From Minisyncoccota bacterium (lineage in GTDB: Bacteria; Patescibacteriota; Minisyncoccia; Phycocordibacterales; UBA2100), in contig JAGOTU010000003.1 in assembly GCA_018061585.1 (NCBI GenBank), forward strand, positions 1 through 14,676: a DNA stretch of 14,676 nt. The letters are read 5' to 3'. Position numbers and translations under genes: made by a program. Of the stretch, positions 7,109-13,755 are shown one piece after another (within the stretch, counting starts at the first letter, position 1; every line of letters begins with the position of its first letter). The notes under the pieces were generated by a model. The model was not told where the DNA came from. It was given only the letters and a program-made list of their open reading frames with translations, and searched no databases.

Positions 7109-7732
7109 TTATTGGAGGCGGGGTTTCGTGGTCGTATCGTCCGGCTCCGGCCCGGGTCCGCCGTGCATGATGATGACCTGCACGCCGTCCTCGGTCATGA
7201 GACCATTTGGCATTTGCTGCCGGCGATACTCGGCCAATTTTTGCTGACTGAGGTAGACGACCTCCCAGTCGGTCGTGATCTGGACCTCTCCGTACGACGT
7301 GTGATCCCGTGTATCGGGGAACGCGCGAAAAACCTCGGCGGCGACCAGTTGACCGAGCAATGACTTAAGCTCGTTGAGCGGGATTATGCTTTTGGCGATG
7401 CGCAGGTTCTCCTCGTGAAGTGTGCGCATGGTCTCGTCGCCTAAAATAGCCGCATTCATCTCGGACATCGTGCGGAGGTTCTTCGGCAAGAGATCCCGGA
7501 TGCGCTCCGATATAGCAATGCCCTGATCCATGAACGGCTGGAGTTCCTCGTTGATCGCCGCGATAGCGAGCTGAAAGCGCTTCATGGCTTCGGTTGAAAT
7601 TCCGATGACGGTGTCGTCGGGCTCCTTGGTACGGCCTGCGGGGTAGTTCTCGATGAGCGGGATACGAGCGAGTCGCATGTGGATCTCATTGAGGATGCTG
7701 CCGAATGCGGTCGTGGGCTCTGTGAGGGACAT
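7109..7732 (-). CDS. Hypothetical protein (207 aa)
   Basis: 207 residues, soluble, without signal peptide or TM helix. The N-terminal two thirds read as alpha helices (E-A-M-K-R-F-Q-L-A-I-A-A-I-N-E-E, L-N-E-L-K-S-L-L-G-Q-L), followed by a possible beta region (V-Q-I-T-T-D-W-E-V-V-Y-L) and a short C-terminal tail rich in Gly, Pro and Asp. No family recognised. The start is well supported: GGAGG is placed 5 bases before the ATG, one of the few clear Shine-Dalgarno sites in the window, and a good sigma70 promoter lies 40-68 bases upstream. Single-gene unit, divergent from the ribosomal operon. Confidence 0.82.
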   Translation of the reverse strand: MSLTEPTTAFGSILNEIHMRLARIPLIENYPAGRTKEPDDTVIGISTEAMKRFQLAIAAINEELQPFMDQGIAISERIRDLLPKNLRTMSEMNAAILGDETMRTLHEENLRIAKSIIPLNELKSLLGQLVAAEVFRAFPDTRDHTSYGEVQITTDWEVVYLSQQKLAEYRRQQMPNGLMTEDGVQVIIMHGGPGPEPDDTTTKPRLQ

Positions 7733-7771
7733 GGTGGCCTCCGCTTCTGTGACGTTCGTTAAACTCGCGTG

Positions 7772-7800
7772 ATAATGCTTCGCTCGGGGTTATGTGTCAA
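7772..7800 (-). promoter_or_regulatory. Sigma70-type promoter for the 207-aa gene
   Basis: On the minus strand, a perfect -35 TTGACA (7800-7795), a 17-bp spacer and a -10 CATTAT (7777-7772, 4 of 6 consensus). Predicted start near 7765, about 33 bases before the start codon at 7732. Confidence 0.65.
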
Positions 7801-7847
7801 TTTAGTCTGTTTTATGATCGACCGAGGCGGGAAGCGGAAGGGGGCGT

Positions 7848-7876
7848 TTGACTTCGCCTAGGCGTTCGCGTATATT
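7848..7876 (+). promoter_or_regulatory. Sigma70-type promoter for the uS14-SecY operon
   Basis: -35 TTGACT (7848-7853, 5 of 6), spacer of exactly 17 bp, -10 TATATT (7871-7876, 5 of 6). This is the best promoter in the window. The predicted start is about 7883, giving a leader of about 169 nt before the uS14 ATG. Confidence 0.8.
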
Positions 7877-7882
7877 ACTCAG

Positions 7883-8051
7883 GCCTCGCAGGAGGTCCGT
7901 TTTTTGGCCTGATTCCTCGACTTTTGGGGGATATCGCAAGAATCTAGGACCTACGCCGCGGAGTGTCCATAACCCAGGCCGAAAGGCAGGGTGCAGGCCT
8001 CCCAAGCATACCTTCCGGTGCACCCCCAAAATTAGGGGACTAAAAAATTAC
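7883..8051 (+). ncRNA. Structured 5' leader of the ribosomal operon (candidate cis-regulator)
   Basis: About 169 nt between the predicted start site and the uS14 ATG, with no supportable gene. Seen: a hairpin at 7882-7897 (6 bp, GCAG loop) followed by T6; a GNRA-type hairpin C-C-C-AG-GCC-GAAA-GGC-A-GGG (7973-7991); a perfect 7-bp stem GGGTGCA/TGCACCC (7989-7995 with 8019-8025); and CCCC at 8024-8027 that could instead pair with GGGG at 8035-8038, the only SD-like sequence of uS14. AGGTCC (7893-7898) and GGACCT (7947-7952) are also complementary. Ribosomal operons are commonly autoregulated through such leaders; here the regulator is unknown, and a known riboswitch or r-protein leader class is not recognised. 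Confidence 0.5.
8034..8038 (+). promoter_or_regulatory. Weak Shine-Dalgarno of uS14
   Basis: AGGGG lies 13 bases before the ATG at 8052, longer than the usual spacing. It sits in an inverted pair with CCCC just upstream, so it may be masked by local structure. Confidence 0.4.
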
Positions 8052-8237
8052 ATGGCAAAGAAATCAATGATCGTAAAGGCAAACCGCGTCCCGAAGTTCT
8101 CTTCGCGCACGGTACGCCGATGCTATAAGTGCGGTCGTCCGCGCGGTTTTATGCGTGATTTTAACCTCTGCCGAATCTGCTTCCGAGAAGAGGCATTGGA
8201 GGGAAATATCCCGGGCGTTAAGAAGTCATCTTGGTAA
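8052..8237 (+). CDS. rpsN: 30S ribosomal protein uS14, zinc-binding type
   Basis: 61 residues, the standard length of the short, zinc-type uS14. The two zinc knuckles C-Y-K-C and C-R-I-C (C24, C27, C40, C43) and the ending G-V-K-K-S-S-W are characteristic. It binds 16S rRNA in the small-subunit head. The reading frame stays open upstream to 7848 but only this ATG gives the family N-terminus M-A-K-K-S. It is the first gene of the operon here, not preceded by uL5 as usual, and is followed 3 bp later by uS8. Confidence 0.97.
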   Translation: MAKKSMIVKANRVPKFSSRTVRRCYKCGRPRGFMRDFNLCRICFREEALEGNIPGVKKSSW

Positions 8238-8240
8238 TGT

Positions 8241-8636
8241 ATGGTAACTGATCCTGTCGCAGATTTCATCACACGCCTCACGAACGCAGGTGCTGTTAAG
8301 CATGCCGTCGTGTCGTTGCCGTTCTCCACGTTCAAGCTCGCTATCGCCGAGAAGCTCAAGGAGGCCGGCTACATCACTGCCATCGAAAAGAAGGGCAAGA
8401 AGGTCAAGAAGACCCTCGATGTCACTCTCAAGTACGATTCCGAAGGCGTGCACGTCATCCAGGGTGTTAAGCGTATTTCCAAGCCGGGCCGCCGCCTGTA
8501 CAAGCGTGCTGGCGAGATCAACCGCGTGAAATACGGTCACGGTGCACTCATCCTCTCGACTCCGCAGGGTATCAAGACAGATAAGGAGGCTCGCAAGGAG
8601 AATATCGGCGGCGAGGCTCTCTTTGAGATCTGGTAA
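8241..8636 (+). CDS. rpsH: 30S ribosomal protein uS8
   Basis: 131 residues, typical length. The start D-P-V-A-D-F-I-T-R-L-T-N-A, the middle R-I-S-K-P-G-R-R-L-Y and the end T-D-K-E-A-R followed by G-G-E-A-L-F-E-I-W are conserved uS8 signatures. It binds helix 21 of 16S rRNA and organises the platform. In E. coli uS8 is the translational repressor of this operon, which makes it a reasonable candidate regulator of the leader here. Canonical order follows with uL6. Confidence 0.97.
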   Translation: MVTDPVADFITRLTNAGAVKHAVVSLPFSTFKLAIAEKLKEAGYITAIEKKGKKVKKTLDVTLKYDSEGVHVIQGVKRISKPGRRLYKRAGEINRVKYGHGALILSTPQGIKTDKEARKENIGGEALFEIW

Positions 8637-8651
8637 TTTTTCAATCGATAT

Positions 8652-9188
8652 ATGTCACGAGTAGGTAAAAAAGAAATAATCATCCCGGCAGGCACTGAAG
8701 TCTCGGTCGTTTCGACTGAGCTCATCGTCAAGGGAAAGGGCGGCACGCTCAAGAAGATGGTCCATCCGGCTGTTAAGGTTGAGGTCTCAGGTCAGAATGT
8801 GACTGTGAACCCGGCCAACAACTCACGCCTCGCAAAGGCTTTGTGGGGAACGTATGCAGCACACGTCCGTAACATGATCTCGGGCGTGAACACTCCGTTC
8901 ATCAAAAAGCTCCAGATCGAAGGCATCGGTTACAAGGCAGAAATGCAGGGAACCAATCTCAAGATGGCGCTCGGCTTTTCGCACCCGGTCATCGTTGCTA
9001 TCCCGTCGGGTGTCACGGTGCTTGTAGAAAAGAACATCGTTACTGTTTCCGGTTCCGACAAGGAGGTCGTGGGACAGTTCGCAGCATCCGTCCGATCCAT
9101 CAAGAAGCCGGAGCCGTACAAGGGCAAGGGCATACGATACGAGGGCGAGGTCGTTCGACAGAAACAGGGTAAGAAGGTAGCCGGCTAG
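8652..9188 (+). CDS. rplF: 50S ribosomal protein uL6
   Basis: 178 residues, normal length. Begins M-S-R-V-G-K-K-E-I-I-I-P-A-G, contains G-I-G-Y-K-A-E-M-Q-G, and ends with P-E-P-Y-K-G-K-G-I-R-Y, all typical of uL6. It sits near the factor-binding site of the large subunit. The start has no Shine-Dalgarno sequence; the 15-bp gap from uS8 is AT-rich. Confidence 0.97.
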   Translation: MSRVGKKEIIIPAGTEVSVVSTELIVKGKGGTLKKMVHPAVKVEVSGQNVTVNPANNSRLAKALWGTYAAHVRNMISGVNTPFIKKLQIEGIGYKAEMQGTNLKMALGFSHPVIVAIPSGVTVLVEKNIVTVSGSDKEVVGQFAASVRSIKKPEPYKGKGIRYEGEVVRQKQGKKVAG

Positions 9189-9208
9189 CAATTGGTAATT
9201 CTGGATAT

Positions 9209-9553
9209 ATGGCACTCACTAAACGAGAACAGCGAAACCGACGACACAACCGCGTACGCGCGCGAGTTTCGGGCACCGAATCACGACCGCGTCTTTCGAT
9301 CTACAAGTCGAACACGCGTCTTACCGCACAGATCATCGACGACACAAAGGGTGTTACGCTTGCAGCGGTATCTTCTTCCAACGAGAAGGGAAAGACCCCG
9401 AAGGAGCGCGCAGAACAGGCAGCAGTCACGATCGCCAAGGCAGCGGGAGCAAAGGGCATCAAGACAGTTGTCTTTGATCGAGGCGGCTTCCAGTACGTAG
9501 GCACTATCAAGGCGTTCGCAGATGCTGCGCGCACAGCTGGATTAGAATTTTAA
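9209..9553 (+). CDS. rplR: 50S ribosomal protein uL18
   Basis: 114 residues. The basic N-terminus (K-R-E-Q-R-N-R-R-H-N-R-V-R), the segment S-R-P-R-L-S-I-Y-K-S-N and the C-terminal F-D-R-G-G-F-Q-Y-V-G-T-I-K-A-F-A-D-A-A-R-x-A-G-L-E-F are diagnostic. It binds 5S rRNA in the central protuberance together with uL5, whose gene is not next to this cluster here. Confidence 0.97.
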   Translation: MALTKREQRNRRHNRVRARVSGTESRPRLSIYKSNTRLTAQIIDDTKGVTLAAVSSSNEKGKTPKERAEQAAVTIAKAAGAKGIKTVVFDRGGFQYVGTIKAFADAARTAGLEF

Positions 9554-9558
9554 ACATT

Positions 9559-10155
9559 ATGATGGCAGACGAAACACAGCAGAATACCGCACCCGAGACA
9601 GCCGCTCCCGCAGCAGCTGAACGACCACAGCGCAGCGCCGGACGCAACGACAATCGTGATCGACGCGGTGGCCCTGGTGCACGCGGTCCTCGACGCGGCG
9701 GTAACCGCCCGGAACGCGAGCGCTCTGAGTTCGCTCAGAAGATGATCGGTATCCGACGTGTTGCCCGTGTTATGGCAGGCGGTCGCCGCTTCAACTTCTC
9801 GGTCGCTATCGTGATCGGGGACAAGAAGGGCCGAGTCGGTGTGGGTGTCGGTAAGGCAGCTGATACACAGCTCGCGATCGAAAAGGCAACCCGCCACGCA
9901 AAGCGCCACATGATCTCGCTCAACCTCACCAAGAACCGTTCCATTAAGCACAATGTCGAAGCTAAGTTCTGCGCATCTGTCGTAGAGATCCGACCGTCCC
10001 CGGGCCGCGGACTCGTCGCAGGTTCATCTGTCCGAAGCGTTCTCGAAATGGCAGGTGTTTCTGATGTCACTGCAAAGCTCCTCTCACGATCTAAGAACCC
10101 GATCAACAATGCACGTGCGGCGATGGCAGCACTCTCGTCGGTCGCAATGAAATAA
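9559..10155 (+). CDS. rpsE: 30S ribosomal protein uS5 with an extended N-terminus
   Basis: 198 residues; the conserved uS5 core begins near residue 56 and includes V-A-R-V-M-A-G-G-R-R-F, K-K-G-R-V-G-V-G-V-G-K and G-V-S-D-V-T-A-K. The first 55 residues are a low-complexity Ala/Glu/Gln then Arg/Gly-rich tail, longer than in E. coli (total 167). Such disordered basic extensions occur in CPR ribosomal proteins and probably touch rRNA. Two adjacent ATG codons (9559 and 9562) are both plausible starts. It is followed 1 bp later by uL15; the uL30 gene usually found between them is absent. Confidence 0.97.
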   Translation: MMADETQQNTAPETAAPAAAERPQRSAGRNDNRDRRGGPGARGPRRGGNRPERERSEFAQKMIGIRRVARVMAGGRRFNFSVAIVIGDKKGRVGVGVGKAADTQLAIEKATRHAKRHMISLNLTKNRSIKHNVEAKFCASVVEIRPSPGRGLVAGSSVRSVLEMAGVSDVTAKLLSRSKNPINNARAAMAALSSVAMK

Positions 10156-10156
10156 T

Positions 10157-10597
10157 ATGTCTACGCTCAACACACTCACACGATCAGGAAAGCGACCGTA
10201 TCGACGTGTCGGACGAGGCCAGGGTTCTACCCGTGGCAAGCAGTCAGGACGCGGTGGTAAGGGTCAGACAGCACGTGCGGGCCACAAGGTCCGACCGGAG
10301 ATGCGAGACATCATCAAAAAGCTTCCGAAACGCCGCGGATACGGTAAGAACCGAGGACGCACTGTTATCCCGGGTCAGCGCGCACGTGCGATCTCGCTCA
10401 CGAAGATCGATGCATTGTTCGCTGCGGGGGATGTAACGCGTCAGATGATCCTCGATATGAACCTCGCTCGAAAGAGCCAGCCGATCACCATCGTTGCAGG
10501 CGAGACCTCCAAAAAGTACTCATTCAAGGGTGTACGCGTCACGGGCTCTGCAAAGGCAGTGGTAGAAAAGGCAGGTGGTAGCGTTGCCCTCAAATAG
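10157..10597 (+). CDS. rplO: 50S ribosomal protein uL15
   Basis: 146 residues, standard length. The Gly/Arg/Lys-rich N-terminus (G-R-G-Q-G-S-T-R-G-K-Q-S-G-R-G-G-K-G-Q) and the R-G-Y-G-K-N-R-G-R segment are characteristic; the C-terminal alpha/beta domain ends with S-A-K-A-V-V-E-K-A-G-G-S-V. A late-assembling large-subunit protein. It precedes secY by 3 bp. Confidence 0.96.
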   Translation: MSTLNTLTRSGKRPYRRVGRGQGSTRGKQSGRGGKGQTARAGHKVRPEMRDIIKKLPKRRGYGKNRGRTVIPGQRARAISLTKIDALFAAGDVTRQMILDMNLARKSQPITIVAGETSKKYSFKGVRVTGSAKAVVEKAGGSVALK

Positions 10598-10600
10598 CCT

Positions 10601-11875
10601 ATGGTAGAAAATCTCCTTCGAAAGATAAAGCTAGTGTTCGAAGACGAGGGTTTGCGTAGCCGCATCCTCTTCGTGCTCGGTGCACTTGTCGTATTCCGAA
10701 TGTTGGCGGCGATCCCGGTACCGGGCATCGACGCTATTCAGCTTGAAGCATTCCTGGCCAACAACCAGTTCTTCGGTCTCCTCAATATCTTCTCCGGGGG
10801 CGGATTCTCGAACCTTTCGATCGTCATGCTCGGCGTTGGTCCCTACATCACGGCATCGATCGTGATGCAGCTCATGACCATTCTCGTGCCGCGTCTCAAG
10901 GAGATGTATCAGGAGGAAGGGGATGCAGGCCGTCAGCGATTTTCGCAATACTCACGATACCTCTCGATCCCGCTCGCATTCTTGCAGGCATTCGCATTCC
11001 TTTTGCTCTTGCAGCAGAACGGCATCGTACCTGAGCTCAATCTGTTGGGGCTCATCACCAACGTTATAGTTATCGCAGCCGGTTCGATCCTCCTTATGTG
11101 GATCGGCGAGCTCATCTCGGAATTCGGTGTCGGTAACGGAGTATCGCTCATCATCTTTGCAGGTATCGTTGCAGCAGTTCCGAGCGCCATCGCTCAGACT
11201 CTCTTCACGTTCGATCCGTCGCAGGCTCCCGCATACATCGGCTTTATCGCCGCAGGTCTTGCGATCATGGCCGGAGTTGTGTTCATTACCGAAGCAGAGC
11301 GACCGATCCCGGTCACATACGCACGACGCGTTCGCGGGTCCAAGGTGCTCGGCGGTGTCTCCACGTATCTGCCGCTCCGCGTTAACCAGGCAGGCGTTAT
11401 TCCGATCATCTTCGCGCTCTCGTTCCTCTTGTTCCCGCAGATGATCGCGACGTTCCTCTCTCGCGTACCGGTAACGTGGCTTGCGAGCGGCGCACAGGCA
11501 GTCGTCAACGGTCTCGCGAATCAGTGGATCTATGGCGGACTGTACTTCTTCTTTGTTGTCGTGTTCACGTACTTCTACACTGCGATCACGTTCGAGCCGC
11601 ACCAGATAGCCAAGAACCTGCAGAAGAACGGCGCATTCATCCCTGGCGTTCGTCCGGGCGGAACCACTGCCGACTACCTCGGCAACATCATCACACGCAT
11701 CACGCTCGTAGGAGCACTCTTCCTGGGTATCCTTGCGGTCATGCCGATCATCCTCCAGGGGATCACAGGCATCACAGCGGTCACGATCGGCGGTACGGCA
11801 CTCTTGATCGCCGTCTCGGTTATTCTCGATCTCGTGAAGAAAATCGACGCTCAAACATCGATTAGAGAGTACTAA
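10601..11875 (+). CDS. secY: Preprotein translocase subunit SecY
   Basis: 424 residues, ten predicted TM helices, the pore of the Sec translocon in the cytoplasmic membrane. Seen: N-terminal R-I-L-F-V-L-G-A-L-V-V-F-R; G-V-G-P-Y-I-T-A-S-I-V-M-Q-L in TM2; A-R-R-V-R-G (cytosolic loop C4) then L-P-L-R-V-N-Q-A-G-V-I-P-I-I-F-A; and the C5 loop with F-T-Y-F-Y-T-A-I, then G-A-F-I-P-G-V-R-P-G. All are SecY signatures. Last gene of the ribosomal operon; a hairpin follows. Confidence 0.98.
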   Translation: MVENLLRKIKLVFEDEGLRSRILFVLGALVVFRMLAAIPVPGIDAIQLEAFLANNQFFGLLNIFSGGGFSNLSIVMLGVGPYITASIVMQLMTILVPRLKEMYQEEGDAGRQRFSQYSRYLSIPLAFLQAFAFLLLLQQNGIVPELNLLGLITNVIVIAAGSILLMWIGELISEFGVGNGVSLIIFAGIVAAVPSAIAQTLFTFDPSQAPAYIGFIAAGLAIMAGVVFITEAERPIPVTYARRVRGSKVLGGVSTYLPLRVNQAGVIPIIFALSFLLFPQMIATFLSRVPVTWLASGAQAVVNGLANQWIYGGLYFFFVVVFTYFYTAITFEPHQIAKNLQKNGAFIPGVRPGGTTADYLGNIITRITLVGALFLGILAVMPIILQGITGITAVTIGGTALLIAVSVILDLVKKIDAQTSIREY

Positions 11876-11904
11876 ATTCGCAAATCGGCATCATATGCTC
11901 GCTA

Positions 11905-11930
11905 TCCCCACCCCGCAAAGGTGGGATTTT
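11905..11930 (+). terminator. Probable terminator after secY
   Basis: A 6-bp stem CCCACC/GGTGGG (11907-11912 and 11920-11925) with a 7-base loop is followed by ATTTTG. The loop segment CGCAAA (11914-11919) is also complementary to TTTGCG (11928-11933), so two mutually exclusive hairpins are possible. Modest strength; partial read-through into the next gene is likely. Confidence 0.5.
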
Positions 11931-11952
11931 GCGTGTGTTACCGTTCTCATAT

Positions 11953-13110
11953 ATGGAAAATTTCGACAAATATAAGAAGTTTAATACCCTGAACACCGCC
12001 GAACATATCGCAGAAGATTTTACAAAGGCGCACGAAGAGGTCAGAAGTGCAAAGGAGCAGGCTGAAAGCGCGCTTGTTCGCCGCATCGGATTCCGTGGAA
12101 TGACTGACAAACAAATGCAGGCAGAAGACAAGGTATTGAATTTGGAAGCCGCGTATCAGGGAATCCAGGAGAATATTCGTTCCGAAGCGGAAAAATATGC
12201 GGAGGGATATACCGAATACACCGCTCGACTCGCTGAAATGTCGGCACTATTAGGTATTCAGACTGAGCCGAGTTCTATGGATCAGTTCATCGAACAAGTG
12301 GACAGATCCATCGGCGACGAGCGCGATATTCACGGTGGCAGTTTCCAAGACTACTCTATAGAGCTCTACTCATTCCATGCATCGCCCGAGGCACGCAAGC
12401 GCAGTATAGACCGCGTCATACTCGGAGATTTGCTCACCGAGCGTGTTCCAGTAGGAACTGTCATTAATCTCGAGAAGGGTCGCGGAGCAATCGCGACCAA
12501 TGAAGAAAGCCGTCGGCCGAGGAAGGGGATGGACCGCAAAGCTGCGATTGCTTTTGCTAGAGAACACGGCGCGCCATCGATCATGGAAATTCATTCTGTA
12601 ATGCGTGAAGCGTGGGTACATTCAAATAATTCCCATTACTTCGGCAACACCGAAGCGTATATCCCGCTTACAAAAGAAGTCGCGGATCTGATGACCGATG
12701 ACCCGAAAGGGAACCACATGTTACCCGACCGTTTTGCGCAGAACTACTACGCGCATCCGATCTTCTATCGTGAGGATGCCGGTCATGGAAAAGGAAGATA
12801 CATGACATTTAATACCAGTTTTGATGTCCAATCGCTCGCTCAATACGAGGCGGAAGCGAATCCCGTTTCAGTCACTCTGAAAATCGGTGAGAGCCAGTTT
12901 CCGGTCAAGGGATCATCTGCCGAAATGGTGATTGAAACGCTTATGAAAGAGACCATTAGAGATTTCTCGGGAACAGAACGTGTATCGGAGTTCGATAAGC
13001 TCAAACGCCTGCAGGAGGCGAGGGTATTGTTGCCTGACGGTCGCGAGGTCACGCTCATGGACCTTACACCGGAACTACTAGGCGAGGCTCGAGTTCCCGA
13101 GGCAGCGTAA
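11953..13110 (+). CDS. Hypothetical protein (385 aa) inserted between secY and the kinase genes
   Basis: 385 residues from the ATG at 11953; an in-frame TTG at 11929 falls inside the preceding terminator and is not used. Residues about 15-100 are highly charged helices, likely coiled coil (E-E-V-R-S-A-K-E-Q-A-E-S-A). The rest is mixed, with N-S-H-Y-F-G-N-T-E-A-Y-I-P-L-T-K near residue 226 and a later P-I-F-Y-R-E-D-A-G-H-G-K-G-R-Y. No signal peptide, no TM helix, no family recognised. It is bounded by hairpins on both sides, has no clear ribosome binding site, and interrupts the usual secY-adk order, which suggests a lineage-specific insertion. Cytoplasmic by appearance. Confidence 0.85.
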   Translation: MENFDKYKKFNTLNTAEHIAEDFTKAHEEVRSAKEQAESALVRRIGFRGMTDKQMQAEDKVLNLEAAYQGIQENIRSEAEKYAEGYTEYTARLAEMSALLGIQTEPSSMDQFIEQVDRSIGDERDIHGGSFQDYSIELYSFHASPEARKRSIDRVILGDLLTERVPVGTVINLEKGRGAIATNEESRRPRKGMDRKAAIAFAREHGAPSIMEIHSVMREAWVHSNNSHYFGNTEAYIPLTKEVADLMTDDPKGNHMLPDRFAQNYYAHPIFYREDAGHGKGRYMTFNTSFDVQSLAQYEAEANPVSVTLKIGESQFPVKGSSAEMVIETLMKETIRDFSGTERVSEFDKLKRLQEARVLLPDGREVTLMDLTPELLGEARVPEAA

Positions 13111-13112
13111 AA

Positions 13113-13163
13113 CACAAAGCAGCCAAAAAACCCGCCGCAAGGCGGGTTTTTGGTCGTTTTGTG
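13113..13163 (+). terminator. Strong intrinsic terminator after the 385-aa gene
   Basis: The core stem AAAAACCCGCC / GGCGGGTTTTT with a GCAA loop spans 13126-13151. Outer bases (CACAAA with TTTTGTG) extend it with small internal loops to 13113-13163, and the T-runs on both strands make it potentially bidirectional. It lies between the 385-residue gene and the first kinase gene. Confidence 0.9.
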
Positions 13164-13176
13164 CTAATCTCTCGTC

Positions 13177-13755
13177 ATGAAGCTCGACAATGTGGTCATC
13201 GTATCGGGTCCCTCCGGGGCAGGAGAAGACTCCATCATCGGAGGCCTGAGTGCTTTTACTACGGTGAATCGCGTGGTGACTACCTCGACTCGGGAGATGC
13301 GACCGGGGGAAAGCGACGGAGCTCCGTACTATTTCATATCGCAAGAAGAGTTCGCAAAAAAGATAGAGAACAGCGAAATGATCGAGTGGGCCAAACAATA
13401 CAACGATAATTACTATGGCGTCACCAAGTCAGAGCTCGAGCGCGTGAATGCACTCCCCGGCGTCGGCACATGGAAGATCGAGTATCAGGGCGTGATGAGC
13501 GCCAAGAAGCTCTTCCCGGAGATCCTCTCAATTTTCATTATGGCGGACTCCATCGAAGTGCTTGCCGAGCGCATCCGCTCCCGCGGCAATGTTACTGAGG
13601 AGTTCATTCAAGACCGAATGGAATACACAAAAGAGTGGCTCAAGCACACCGATATATACGATTACACAGTGATCAATCATCAAGGGAAACTCGATGAAGC
13701 GATCCGCGAAGTTGCCGGGATCCTGAAAAAAGAAGGATACGAGGTGAATATATGA
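13177..13755 (+). CDS. Guanylate-kinase-like protein with a degenerate P-loop (putative pseudokinase)
   Basis: 192 residues, typical for guanylate kinase. The fold is complete: P-loop region at 11-19, GMP-binding segment T-T-S-T-R-E-M-R-P-G-E-S-D-G with P-Y-Y-F, then W-A-K-Q-Y-N-D-N-Y-Y-G, then I-E-Y-Q-G, and a lid with R-I-R-S-R-G. The Walker A motif reads G-P-S-G-A-G-E17-D18-S instead of G-P-S-G-x-G-K-S/N-S/T: the phosphate-binding lysine is Glu and the next residue is Asp. I-D-x-Q-G is also changed to I-E-Y-Q-G. ATP binding should be badly impaired while the GMP site looks intact, so a regulatory or partner role is inferred. Stop overlaps the next gene by ATGA. Confidence 0.85.
   Translation: MKLDNVVIVSGPSGAGEDSIIGGLSAFTTVNRVVTTSTREMRPGESDGAPYYFISQEEFAKKIENSEMIEWAKQYNDNYYGVTKSELERVNALPGVGTWKIEYQGVMSAKKLFPEILSIFIMADSIEVLAERIRSRGNVTEEFIQDRMEYTKEWLKHTDIYDYTVINHQGKLDEAIREVAGILKKEGYEVNI
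13741..13746 (+). promoter_or_regulatory. Shine-Dalgarno of the second guanylate kinase
   Basis: GAGGTG lies 5 bases before the ATG at 13752, inside the last codons of the upstream paralogue. A real SD in an otherwise SD-poor region; together with the ATGA overlap it suggests coupled, efficient translation. Confidence 0.6.

Noticed and set aside
7802..8029. 75-residue minus-strand frame opposite the uS14 leader
   Set aside because: Arises from the GC-rich structured leader; no SD, no promoter, composition unlike a protein, and it would overlap the best promoter in the window.
7940..8030. Possible RNase P RNA or SRP RNA (short stretches such as AGGCAGGGTGC and, on the minus strand, CCGGAAGG)
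   Set aside because: Only isolated short matches; the remaining conserved RNase P and SRP domain elements (AGCAGC, P4 strands) are missing and there is no space for a full RNase P RNA.
7848..8051. In-frame upstream extension of uS14 with 68 extra codons
   Set aside because: Begins at TTG inside the -35 box, is Arg/Pro-rich noise, and uS14 has its normal N-terminus at 8052.
10952..11854. 300-residue open frame antisense to secY
   Set aside because: Highly charged Asp/Arg/Glu-rich composition typical of a codon shadow; the sense strand is unmistakable SecY.
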